Positions 1-6,364 of a stretch of DNA of 8,702 nt are shown here, in pieces. Location of the stretch: contig DJVD01000205.1 of NCBI GenBank assembly GCA_002440805.1, forward strand, positions 13,514 to 22,215, given 5' to 3'. The number at the start of each line of letters is the position of its first letter. The first letter of the stretch is position 1. This DNA comes from Chloroflexi bacterium UBA6265 (GTDB taxonomy: Bacteria; Chloroflexota; Chloroflexia; Thermomicrobiales; UBA6265). The position numbers and the translations under genes were made by a program. The notes under the pieces were generated by a model. That model saw only the letters and a list, made by a program, of their open reading frames with translations. It ran no database searches and was not told the DNA's origin.

Positions 1-1300
1 TCCGCACATCACCAACGAGATCAAAAGCCGCGTGCGCCTGGCGGCGCGCCAGCACAACAGTGATGTGGTGATTGTGGAAGTGGGCGGCACCGTCGGTGAT
101 ATCGAGGGCCAGGCCTATCTCGAGGCCATTCGGCAAATGCGACGCGAAGTTGGTCGCGGTAACAGCCTCAGTATTCATGTCACCTTGCTGCCGCAACTGG
201 GTGCCACCGGCGAAATGAAAACCAAGCCAACCCAGATGAGCGTGCGCGACCTGCGCGGTGTGGGTATCCACCCCGATGTCATCATTGCCCGGGCCGAAAC
301 TGAGGTGCCCGACGACGTACGCGAAAAAATCGCCCTCTTCTGCGATGTCGACCTTGATGCCGTCATCGGTATGCCCACAGCCAGGTCGATTTACGATGTC
401 CCGCTTATCCTCGAGCGATCGGGGCTTGGCAAGGTGATCGCCCGCCAGTTCGAATTACCCGAGCACGCCAATATGCGCGACTGGGAGCATATGGTTGCCC
501 GCATTCACGAACAACGCCCTGCTCTGCGCATCGCGCTGGTCGGCAAGTACGTGGAACTCCACGATGCCTACATCAGCGTGGTGGAGGCGCTGGAGCATGC
601 CGCGCTGGAAAATGGCGTGGATGTGGAAATCGACTGGGTGAACAGCGAAACCGCCACCGCCGAGGAAATGGAAGCACACCTGCGCAAGGCCAACGGTGTG
701 GTGGTCCCTGGCGGCTTCGGCAGCCGGGGAGTAGAAGGCAAGATTGCTGCCGTGCGCTATGCCCGGGAACATAACCTCCCCTACTTCGGCCTGTGCTACG
801 GCCTGCACATGATGGTGATCGAAGCCGCGCGCACATTGCTGGGTTACAACGATGCCAACACCACCGAGATCGACAACTCAACCTCGCACCCGGTGATCGA
901 TATCATGCCAGACCAGAAGGATGTCGATATGGGTGGCACCATGCGACTCGGCCTGTGGGAATGCAAACTGAAGGACGATTCCACCGCCCACGGCGCATAC
1001 GATCACCGCACGATTTTCGAGCGCCATCGTCACCGCTGGGAGGTGAACAACGCCTACCTTCAGGAACTGGAATCGGTAGGGCTGGTTGTTTCGGGTGTGA
1101 ACCCCGGCAGTGGGCTGGCGGAGATCATGGAATACACCGATCACCCCTTCTTTGTGGGCGTGCAGTTCCACCCGGAACTTCGCAGCCGACCAAACCGTCC
1201 GCACCCGCTATTCGTGAAGTTCATTGAGGCCAGCAAGGCCGCACCAGCCGAAGGTGCCCAGCGCGAATTGCCGCTGGCCGAGAATGTGATCGAGGTCTAG
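1..1300 (+). CDS. pyrG: CTP synthase, 5'-truncated by window edge
   Basis: CTP synthase makes CTP from UTP, using ATP and ammonia released from glutamine; it is a cytosolic enzyme of pyrimidine synthesis. The reading frame is open from base 2, so the gene starts outside the window: 432 residues are present, and by comparison with E. coli PyrG (545 aa) roughly the first 115 are missing. The synthase domain shows PHITNEIK at its start, the Mg-binding-type VEVGGTVGDIE and the KTKPTQ motif. The glutaminase domain shows VPGGFGSRGVEGK, the nucleophile cysteine in GLCYGLH, ERHRHRWEVNN, and the catalytic His/Glu in VQFHPE. The nucleophile elbow reads GLCYGLH rather than the commoner GICLGMQ, with His in place of Gln. 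The gene ends at TAG 1298-1300, just before a strong hairpin, and converges on a histidine kinase gene. Family identity is secure from several independent motifs; the start is not visible. Confidence 0.97.
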   Translation, partial: PHITNEIKSRVRLAARQHNSDVVIVEVGGTVGDIEGQAYLEAIRQMRREVGRGNSLSIHVTLLPQLGATGEMKTKPTQMSVRDLRGVGIHPDVIIARAETEVPDDVREKIALFCDVDLDAVIGMPTARSIYDVPLILERSGLGKVIARQFELPEHANMRDWEHMVARIHEQRPALRIALVGKYVELHDAYISVVEALEHAALENGVDVEIDWVNSETATAEEMEAHLRKANGVVVPGGFGSRGVEGKIAAVRYAREHNLPYFGLCYGLHMMVIEAARTLLGYNDANTTEIDNSTSHPVIDIMPDQKDVDMGGTMRLGLWECKLKDDSTAHGAYDHRTIFERHRHRWEVNNAYLQELESVGLVVSGVNPGSGLAEIMEYTDHPFFVGVQFHPELRSRPNRPHPLFVKFIEASKAAPAEGAQRELPLAENVIEV

Positions 1301-1323
1301 GTTCCTCCACCTTCTTCAACAAG

Positions 1324-1357
1324 AAACAGCCGGTGGCGTTTATGCCACCGGCTGTTT
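1324..1357. terminator. Bidirectional hairpin terminator between convergent genes
   Basis: A perfect 14-bp inverted repeat (left arm AAACAGCCGGTGGC, right arm its exact complement) encloses a 6-base loop, GTTTAT. It lies 23 bases past the pyrG stop and 5 bases past the stop of the convergent histidine kinase gene. The A/T ends of the stem supply a short U-tract on either transcript. The minus-strand transcript continues into a more T-rich tail (TTTCTTGTT) than the plus-strand one (TTTGGGTATT), so termination is probably better for the leftward operon. The call rests on symmetry and position. Confidence 0.88.
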
Positions 1358-1362
1358 GGGTA

Positions 1363-3432
1363 TTAGGTGGTTTCGAGTATCCGGGTCGATGGCACCGTTG
1401 GTTTGGCGATAATGGGCAGCGAGATCACGAATTCGGCGCCGCCGCCCTCGGCATCCTGCACCCGCAAGCGGCCACCGTGCTGTTTCACCAGCCGCGAACT
1501 GATGTACAGGCCAATACCGAGCCCGTGGGATCCGTCGGTCATCATCTTCATTGCATCAGCACCACCATCATCAAAACGATAGTACTGGCGGAAGAGCCGC
1601 CGGCGGATTTTGGATGGCACGCCGGGTCCATGATCGCGCACGGAAATGCGCACGAAATCGTTTGCGCCCATATCCAGCCGCAGCTCCAGCGGCGAATCCG
1701 GGGCGTAGCGATCGGCATTCTGGGTGAGATTACTCAACACCTGGTACATGCGATCGGCATCCCACTCCACCGGCACGCTCTCGGGGACGATGCAGGTTAC
1801 CGCGCGACCCGGCTGTCGTGCCTGGGCAGCGGCAGCGGCATCACGCACCAGTTGGGCCGCATCCATCGGCTCGGGCTGGATATCCAGTCGCCCAAGCCCC
1901 GCCCGGGAAACATCCAGCATGCGGGTGACCAGATCGCTAATACGATCGGCCTCGTTAATCCCGATACCAATACGGCGGAGATCATCCTCGGTGTCTTCAT
2001 TGAGTTCGCGGCGTTTCACGCGCCGTTCAAGCAACTGCAGGTTCCCGCGTAGCGATGTAAGCGGATTGCGTAACTCGTGGGCCATAACGGAGATGAATTC
2101 ATCGCGGGCACGATCGATGGAGGCGAAATCGGCGCGATCCTGCAGCACCGAAATGCCGCCATAGATTTGACCCCGGGCATCACGCATTGGCACATGGTTC
2201 GCCAACACCTCACGCACGGTGCCATCCTGTTGGGGAATCAATAGCACATCACCCGTAATGCGTGCGCCCCCGTGAACCACACGCAGCAGCGGATGCTGGG
2301 CACCTCGCAATGGCAGGCCTTCGGCATTCGCGACCTGCAATTCATGCAGGGAGTTAATATCAGCGATCTTCTTGCCGAAAAGGTCCTCGGCCACACTGTT
2401 GGCGATAAGCACCTTTTCCTGCACTGCATCGACCACCAAAATGGCCTGCGGCATTTGATCCATCACGCTCGAAAGCCGGTCATTTGCGGCTTCGATCTGC
2501 TCGAACAACTTCGCCACCTCAATACCCTGGGCACATTGGCGGGCCCATACCGAGGCAAACAGGCGATCAGACTGGTTAAGAACCAAATTTTCGGAAATAC
2601 ACAGGTACGCCAGTCCAATGCGATCTCCGCGAATGCGTAACGGAATGACCAACAGGGATTTCGCTTCGCCAATACAGGCAACAATCGCTTCCGGGCCCTG
2701 CAGGTTATCGTTTTCAACCACCATGGGTTGGTTGCGATTCATGGCCTCGTCCGCAAACTTAAACTCCTCCAGCAGGTAGCCATCTGCCGGCAAGTCGTCG
2801 CACTGGGCATTGTGGGTTGCCGCGAGATTCAATCGGCCGGAATTGTCCAGCAGCCAGAGCATGCCGCTATCGGCCTTGAACTCGCGAGAAATGCGCTGGA
2901 TCGCGAAATCAGTCATGCGATCCAGATCGAGTGCGGAAGTGTTGTCGTTAATCTCCATCACCACATCGGCGATCATGCGCGACCGTCGCATGGCGTGTTC
3001 GAGGTGACTGGTATAGGAGGTATCAGGGCTCTCTCGCAAGCTGGTGAGATCGAGTGAGAGCATGGCAGCACCACTGAATTCGCCATCCACCATGAGCGGA
3101 CGAGCATTCTGGAGCACGTAGCGCATATCGCCCGGTGTTCGTTCCACCATCAGGCGTTCTTCAAATATCTCTTCACCGCGAAGGGCGCGAGATATCGGCA
3201 TATCGGCCACGGCAATCGGCTCGTTCATCATGGTGAACCAGCGATTATGGGCCAGATACTCCTCCAGCGTTTGGCCAAGGGCGCTTTGATCCTCGGTGCG
3301 GCCAAACAACTCCTTTTCGGAGTGGTTGATGTGGATCAGTTTGCCCGACGTATCAAACGCAGCAACTGCCGATCGCGCCACATCCAAAATGGCCTCAAGC
3401 TGCTTGCCACGCGGATCAAGATGATCCGACAT
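1363..3432 (-). CDS. Soluble PAS-GAF-PAS sensor histidine kinase
   Basis: A 689-aa hybrid-free histidine kinase. Rough domains: PAS (residues 10-130), GAF (165-310), second PAS (318-432), HisKA dimerisation/phosphotransfer helices (441-510) and HATPase_c (555-677). The phosphoacceptor is His452 in MAHELRNPL. The ATP site shows the N box LTQNADRYA (Asn572), the G1 box DHGPGVP (Asp600), the F-box RLFRQYYRF and the G2 box GLGIGLYIS. I see no transmembrane segment or signal peptide, so it should sense a cytosolic or diffusible cue. The GAF region has four cysteines (about 211, 253, 278, 300), but no cofactor can be assigned. The ATG at 3432 is preferred because GAAGGGCAGG precedes it; a GTG at 3447 would add five residues but lacks a ribosome site. 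It lies 53 bases after purE, probably co-transcribed, and ends at the shared terminator. No response regulator is adjacent, so it is an orphan here. Confidence 0.92.
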   Translation of the reverse strand: MSDHLDPRGKQLEAILDVARSAVAAFDTSGKLIHINHSEKELFGRTEDQSALGQTLEEYLAHNRWFTMMNEPIAVADMPISRALRGEEIFEERLMVERTPGDMRYVLQNARPLMVDGEFSGAAMLSLDLTSLRESPDTSYTSHLEHAMRRSRMIADVVMEINDNTSALDLDRMTDFAIQRISREFKADSGMLWLLDNSGRLNLAATHNAQCDDLPADGYLLEEFKFADEAMNRNQPMVVENDNLQGPEAIVACIGEAKSLLVIPLRIRGDRIGLAYLCISENLVLNQSDRLFASVWARQCAQGIEVAKLFEQIEAANDRLSSVMDQMPQAILVVDAVQEKVLIANSVAEDLFGKKIADINSLHELQVANAEGLPLRGAQHPLLRVVHGGARITGDVLLIPQQDGTVREVLANHVPMRDARGQIYGGISVLQDRADFASIDRARDEFISVMAHELRNPLTSLRGNLQLLERRVKRRELNEDTEDDLRRIGIGINEADRISDLVTRMLDVSRAGLGRLDIQPEPMDAAQLVRDAAAAAQARQPGRAVTCIVPESVPVEWDADRMYQVLSNLTQNADRYAPDSPLELRLDMGANDFVRISVRDHGPGVPSKIRRRLFRQYYRFDDGGADAMKMMTDGSHGLGIGLYISSRLVKQHGGRLRVQDAEGGGAEFVISLPIIAKPTVPSTRILETT

Positions 3433-3435
3433 AAT

Positions 3436-3445
3436 CCTGCCCTTC
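3436..3445 (-). promoter_or_regulatory. Ribosome binding site of the histidine kinase
   Basis: On the minus strand GAAGGGCAGG ends three bases before the ATG at 3430-3432; its AAGG core sits 8 bases from the ATG. The GTG codon at 3445-3447 overlaps the first base of this site and has no purine-rich stretch upstream, which favours the ATG as the start. Confidence 0.6.
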
Positions 3446-3485
3446 ACCTATACGGTTCACAATTGCGCTGTGCTCATGGGTCATT

Positions 3486-3980
3486 CTAGGAAATCTGCGA
3501 GTCTTTGGCTACCACGGTATTATGCATGTTTTGCTGGAAGTCACTCATTTTCTGGCGAAGGGACTCATCGCTTATGGCCAACATGCGCACGGCCAGCAAG
3601 CCCGCGTTCTTTGCGTTGCCAATCGCCACCGTAGCCACCGGGATACCAGCCGGCATTTGCACCATGCTCAGCAGGGCATCGACCCCACCAAGCGATTGCA
3701 TGGAACTGGCAATCACGGGCACACCAATAACCGGCAGGGTGGTGGCGCTGGCAACCATACCGGGCAAATGCGCGGCACCGCCGGCACCGGCAATGATCAC
3801 GCCAATGCCACTCTCGGCAGCGTTGCGGGCAAACGCCAGCATCTCATCCGGCGTGCGATGGGCCGACAGGATTCGGACCGTCACCGGCACACCGAACTCG
3901 GCCAGCACATCGATCGCCGCCTGCATGGTGGGCAGATCCGAATCGCTGCCCATAATCACGGCCACGCGTCGATCGCTCAT
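3486..3980 (-). CDS. purE: N5-carboxyaminoimidazole ribonucleotide mutase, class I PurE
   Basis: PurE moves the carboxyl group of N5-CAIR to carbon 4 to give CAIR, a middle step of purine synthesis in the cytosol. The 164-aa length is typical of class I PurE. Motifs include GSDSD (residues 11-15), SAHRTP with the conserved catalytic histidine (His41), [12 protein letters not shown] (64-75), [13 protein letters not shown] (98-110) and IGNAKNAG (120-127), all conserved in bacterial PurE. The neighbouring purK supplies its substrate, supporting the N5-CAIR mutase role over a direct AIR carboxylase (class II). The start ATG overlaps the purK stop as ATGA, the usual sign of translational coupling; GGGAG lies upstream within purK. 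The C-terminal tail after about residue 150 (ending KDSQIS) is not conserved. Confidence 0.97.
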   Translation of the reverse strand: MSDRRVAVIMGSDSDLPTMQAAIDVLAEFGVPVTVRILSAHRTPDEMLAFARNAAESGIGVIIAGAGGAAHLPGMVASATTLPVIGVPVIASSMQSLGGVDALLSMVQMPAGIPVATVAIGNAKNAGLLAVRMLAISDESLRQKMSDFQQNMHNTVVAKDSQIS

Positions 3981-5122
3981 GCCTTGTGCTCTCCCGTGAG
4001 TTGATGAATGGCCAACGACGCCCGTTGCCGGGTTTCATCGCGATCGGCGCCGAGCACGGTGACGTGCCCCAGTTTGCGACCAGCCCGCGCACCCTTGCCA
4101 TAGAAATGCACATGCGATCCGCGGATGGTCAGCGCGGCACCCAATGCCTGGGTGGGATCGGCGCCACTGGCGGGACCAAGCAGGTTTTCGGTGGCAATGA
4201 CCGGGGCCGTCAGCGCCGTGTCACCGAGCGGCAGATCGAGCACAGCCCGCAAGTGCTGTTCGAATTGTGAGGTGAGCGACCCTTCGATAGTCCAGTGACC
4301 GGAGTTGTGCGGACGCGGGGCAAGCTCGTTAATCAGCACCTTGCCATTGGAGACAAAGAATTCGATCGCCATCACGCCAACGGGTTGCACGTATTCCACG
4401 ATCTTGCGGGCGATATGGACTGCCTCGGCCACGATCCTTGCCTCGGCAAGAACCGGCACGACCAGTTCATTGCACATGCCATCGCGCTGCACGGTTTCCA
4501 CGGGCTCCCAGATGGCGATATCGCCATTGGGACGCCGCGCGGTAAGCACGGCCAATTCCAGATCGAGCGGCACGCGCTGTTCCACCAACAAGGCCAGGCC
4601 CGCAGCATGGGCCTCATCCACCACATCTGCGACGTCATCGGGGCGATCGATCATCCACACCCCGCGGCCATCGTAGCCACCCTGGCTGGCCTTGAGCACG
4701 ACTGGCCAACCGTGCTCGGTGCCAAACGCGATCACATCTTCGGGCGTTTCCACATCGGCAAAGGCCGGGGTGGGGAGTCCGAGGGCGGCCAACTCGGCGC
4801 GCTGGCGGCGTTTGTTCTGTGCCAGGGCCATGGTGGCGGCGCTTGGCCACACTGTGTGTCCTTCCGCCTCCAGTTGCGCCATCAGGTCGGTATCGACAAG
4901 TTCATGGTCGAAGGTGAGCACATCGCACAGATCGGCAAGTTCGCGGATTTTGGCGGGATCGTCGGGTGATCCAACAATTACATCGCGCACCACGCGTGCC
5001 GCACCGTCATCGGGTTGGGCGGCAAGCAGCACCAGCCGGATATCCAGCGGAATGGCCGCCTGGGCCATCATTCGCGCGAGTTGTCCCGCGCCGATTACGC
5101 CAACAGTGCGGCCACCGGCCAT
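3977..5122 (-). CDS. purK: 5-(carboxyamino)imidazole ribonucleotide synthase (ATP-grasp)
   Basis: PurK uses ATP and bicarbonate to carboxylate AIR to N5-CAIR, the substrate of PurE. The 381-aa protein has the three-part ATP-grasp fold: an N-terminal pre-ATP-grasp domain with GAGQLARM (11-18), a central ATP-binding domain with [14 protein letters not shown] (141-154) and metal/ATP-binding [14 protein letters not shown] (264-277), and a C-terminal domain with YGK (341-343) and RKLGHV (349-354). The [11 protein letters not shown] form resembles actinobacterial or Chloroflexi-type PurK rather than the enterobacterial MAPRVHNSGHW. The ATG at 5122 has GGAG seven bases upstream. It starts 18 bases after the YtxH-like gene and overlaps purE by four bases, so all three are likely one transcript. 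No purine riboswitch or other leader is visible, since the upstream gap is too short. Confidence 0.97.
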   Translation of the reverse strand: MAGGRTVGVIGAGQLARMMAQAAIPLDIRLVLLAAQPDDGAARVVRDVIVGSPDDPAKIRELADLCDVLTFDHELVDTDLMAQLEAEGHTVWPSAATMALAQNKRRQRAELAALGLPTPAFADVETPEDVIAFGTEHGWPVVLKASQGGYDGRGVWMIDRPDDVADVVDEAHAAGLALLVEQRVPLDLELAVLTARRPNGDIAIWEPVETVQRDGMCNELVVPVLAEARIVAEAVHIARKIVEYVQPVGVMAIEFFVSNGKVLINELAPRPHNSGHWTIEGSLTSQFEQHLRAVLDLPLGDTALTAPVIATENLLGPASGADPTQALGAALTIRGSHVHFYGKGARAGRKLGHVTVLGADRDETRQRASLAIHQLTGEHKA

Positions 5123-5140
5123 AGGTATGCTCCAGTATGG

Positions 5141-5389
5141 TTAGGCTTGCGAGGTAAGGGCGGAAGGATCGTGAACCTTGTCGCGGAACCGGGCTGCTAC
5201 GCGGGCCTCAGCCTGCTGACGGGCAAGCTCGCCTTCGGCCTTGGCGGTTTGCAGGAAAGCAGCCGTCTCCGCCTGCGTCTGCTCGCCGCTCCGGGGAGCC
5301 ATCAGCACGCCAATCGCTGCACCAATCGTGGCCCCGACGGCCGACCCTGTGGCGAATTTCAAAAGACCTGCGAATCCACTTTTCATCAT
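5141..5389 (-). CDS. YtxH-like small membrane protein
   Basis: An 82-aa protein with one glycine/alanine-rich hydrophobic segment (about residues 9-31) followed directly by LMAPRSGEQT. This matches the YtxH-domain signature, a glycine-rich helix running into APxSG. Residues 36-72 are charged and Ala/Glu/Arg/Gln-rich, likely one long helix lying in the cytoplasm. The function of the family is not firmly known; members are often called general-stress proteins. Two consecutive ATG codons begin the frame (5389 and 5386). The Shine-Dalgarno is only one base from the first and four from the second, so the true protein may be 81 aa. It follows the repeat protein by 10 bases and precedes purK by 18, indicating co-transcription. 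Confidence 0.8.
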   Translation of the reverse strand: MMKSGFAGLLKFATGSAVGATIGAAIGVLMAPRSGEQTQAETAAFLQTAKAEGELARQQAEARVAARFRDKVHDPSALTSQA

Positions 5390-5390
5390 G

Positions 5391-5398
5391 CCTCCCTT
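5391..5398 (-). promoter_or_regulatory. Strong Shine-Dalgarno fitted into a 10-base intergenic gap
   Basis: The minus strand reads AAGGGAGG, then C, then ATGATG. The site occupies almost the whole space between the repeat-protein stop and the YtxH-like gene. Its GGAGG core is one base from the first ATG and four from the second, so it favours the second. Confidence 0.65.
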
Positions 5399-5399
5399 G

Positions 5400-6017
5400 T
5401 TATTTGCGACCCAACAGGCGCGAGAAGAGCACCAGCACCACAGCGAACACCGCAGCAGCCATGCCAGCGGTCACGCCATCCACGGTGGTGGTGACATTGC
5501 CACCGGCCTTCACATTGCCCGTGAACATGACAAAGCTCTTCACATCGCCACTGGCTTCTACGTTGCCAGCGGTGAGCATGCCGAACTGGCCTCCATTCTC
5601 GATGGTTATTTTCTCGGCGGTTGCCACCAGGGCACGACCCTCGTTGAAATGGATCGTTGTGGCATTGGCAACCACGGCGGAACTTTGCTTGAACTCGGCG
5701 GTCTGGGCGTGGAGGGTGAGCACACCGCTCTGGGTGAGGCGGGCCGATTCGCTGTGAATCTCCCGTGCGCCGGAGTTGGTGAGAAAGCTCTTCTGGGCGT
5801 GGACGTAATCGGCGCCGGACCGCTCCATGTTCACTTGCAGGGCATTGACCGCGGAGCTATCGCGATTGTGCATCTGCACATCGCCTTCGCCGGCAATGGC
5901 AGCCTCCTCAACATCGGGCCGGAATGTTGTGGACCCTTCGTCGATGAACTGACCTTCCTGCTCACGCGTAACGTTATCGACCACCGGATCGACGGAATGA
6001 TTGGTGTTGTGATCCAT
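5400..6017 (-). CDS. Tail-anchored beta-solenoid-like repeat protein
   Basis: A 205-aa protein that I cannot assign to a named family. Residues 1-36 are polar, acidic and probably disordered. Residues 37-171 form nine successive units of about 15 residues, with hydrophobic or small residues recurring at unit positions 6, 8, 11 and 13 and often Asn/Gln/Glu at position 15; examples are SGAREIHSESARLTQ, SGVLTLHAQTAEFKQ and SSAVVANATTIHFNE. This is the pattern expected of a beta-solenoid whose turns stack regularly. The last units (GNVEAS, GNVKAGGNV) recall bactofilin-like polymer-forming proteins. A single hydrophobic helix (about 184-199) ends the chain, followed by RLLGRK, so it is probably a C-terminal tail anchor; no signal peptide is seen. 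The final positive charges leave the topology uncertain. It sits between two other small membrane proteins. Existence as a gene is well supported; a structural or scaffolding role is inference. Confidence 0.8.
   Translation of the reverse strand: MDHNTNHSVDPVVDNVTREQEGQFIDEGSTTFRPDVEEAAIAGEGDVQMHNRDSSAVNALQVNMERSGADYVHAQKSFLTNSGAREIHSESARLTQSGVLTLHAQTAEFKQSSAVVANATTIHFNEGRALVATAEKITIENGGQFGMLTAGNVEASGDVKSFVMFTGNVKAGGNVTTTVDGVTAGMAAAVFAVVLVLFSRLLGRK
5505..5909 (-). repeat. Nine degenerate 45-bp protein-coding repeats
   Basis: This span encodes residues 37-171 of the tail-anchored protein. The periodicity is at the protein level (nine units of 15 residues, with a one-residue slip in unit eight); the DNA copies have diverged and are not near-identical tandem repeats. 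Hydrophobic positions by unit: position 13 reads M, M, L, L, F, F, I, then V (shifted by one), V; position 6 reads A, V, V, I, L, A, A, M, F. Confidence 0.65.
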
Positions 6018-6034
6018 AAAGAGGGTGCCTCTTC
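6018..6034 (-). promoter_or_regulatory. Small hairpin covering the ribosome site of the repeat-protein gene
   Basis: On the minus strand AAGAGG pairs perfectly with CCTCTT across a three-base CAC loop (6019-6024 with 6028-6033), plus one G-U pair. The right arm ends one base before the ATG at 6017, and the left arm holds the purine-rich AGGAAGAGG that would be the ribosome binding site. If formed in RNA it would partly hide that site. The stem is short, so the effect may be modest. Confidence 0.3.
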
Positions 6035-6091
6035 CTTTTGGGGAAACCGCGAAGAATCGCGCTGTATCCCGGCAAGTCTACCAAATAGCGG

Positions 6092-6307
6092 CTACTGTTC
6101 GGTCGTTTCGTTCGCCGCTCGCCGCGCCATCAGCACCGCCCCAACAAGTCCCACCAGTACCAGCAACCAAAAATCGCGCACACCATCGGCCACCGCAAAA
6201 TAGAGGCCTACCGCACCAGCGATCAGGAACGCGATGGCGAGCACGATATCGGCCATGCGGTACTTGTCGGGGGCGATCCGTAATCCGGCCGGGTTTTCCT
6301 TGGTCAT
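6092..6307 (-). CDS. Small hypothetical protein with two membrane helices
   Basis: A 71-aa protein I do not recognise. After a polar N-terminus (about 18 residues) come two hydrophobic segments, roughly residues 19-40 (IVLAIAFLIAGAVGLYFAVA) and 46-60 (FWLLVLVGLVGAVLM), joined by a short loop DGVRD. The chain ends in ARRAANETTEQ. Basic residues on both ends (K14, R17; R62, R63) suggest both termini lie in the cytoplasm. The ATG at 6307 is preceded by GAAGAGATA, a weak ribosome site. It is the first gene of the leftward cluster, 74 bases ahead of the repeat-protein gene and divergent from the GDPD gene. Composition and reading frame match its neighbours, so it is probably a real gene; its function is unknown. 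Confidence 0.65.
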   Translation of the reverse strand: MTKENPAGLRIAPDKYRMADIVLAIAFLIAGAVGLYFAVADGVRDFWLLVLVGLVGAVLMARRAANETTEQ

Positions 6308-6364
6308 TATCTCTTCAACCCTTCACACTAGGAACATCGTTGTTCATGGACGAAAGCAGGCACT
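6308..6364. promoter_or_regulatory. Divergent intergenic region likely holding both promoters
   Basis: These 57 bases separate the start of the leftward six-gene cluster from the rightward GDPD gene, so promoters for both directions are expected here or just inside the coding regions. I find no convincing -35/-10 pair on either strand. The only structure is the inverted repeat at 6332-6345. Confidence 0.4.
6332..6345. promoter_or_regulatory. Inverted repeat GAACA-N4-TGTTC, possible operator
   Basis: GAACA and TGTTC form a perfect 5-bp dyad around TCGT, 25 bases before the ATG-side start of the leftward cluster and 20 bases before the GDPD start. Its place in the only divergent promoter region makes a repressor site possible, but an arm this short can arise by chance. 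Confidence 0.25.

Noticed and set aside
1333..2052. A 239-codon plus-strand open frame antisense to the histidine kinase 3' end
   Set aside because: It starts inside the terminator stem-loop and lies opposite the well-conserved kinase domain; its protein is rich in His/Ile/Gly with no motif. It is a shadow of the kinase gene.
3433..3485. A promoter for the histidine kinase (TATAGG as a -10)
   Set aside because: TATAGG matches only part of the -10 consensus and no acceptable -35 lies 16-18 bases upstream.
4295..4969. A 224-codon plus-strand open frame antisense to purK
   Set aside because: It is fully inside the conserved ATP-grasp coding region on the other strand and has no recognisable features.
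6048..6061. A hairpin (CGCGA-AGAA-TCGCG) between the 71-aa gene and the repeat-protein gene as a terminator
   Set aside because: The stem is only 5 bp and no U-tract follows on the minus strand (it continues GTTTCCCC), so it is unlikely to end transcription.
5241..6203. A 320-codon open frame on the plus strand, antisense to the YtxH-like, repeat-protein and 71-aa genes
   Set aside because: Its translation is low-complexity and has no recognisable domain, and it covers three minus-strand genes with good ribosome sites and coherent products. Long antisense frames are common at this G+C.
6331..6346. Gram-positive LexA/SOS box
   Set aside because: GAAC and GTTC are present, but separated by six bases rather than the four of the GAAC-N4-GTTC box, so it does not fit the known operator.
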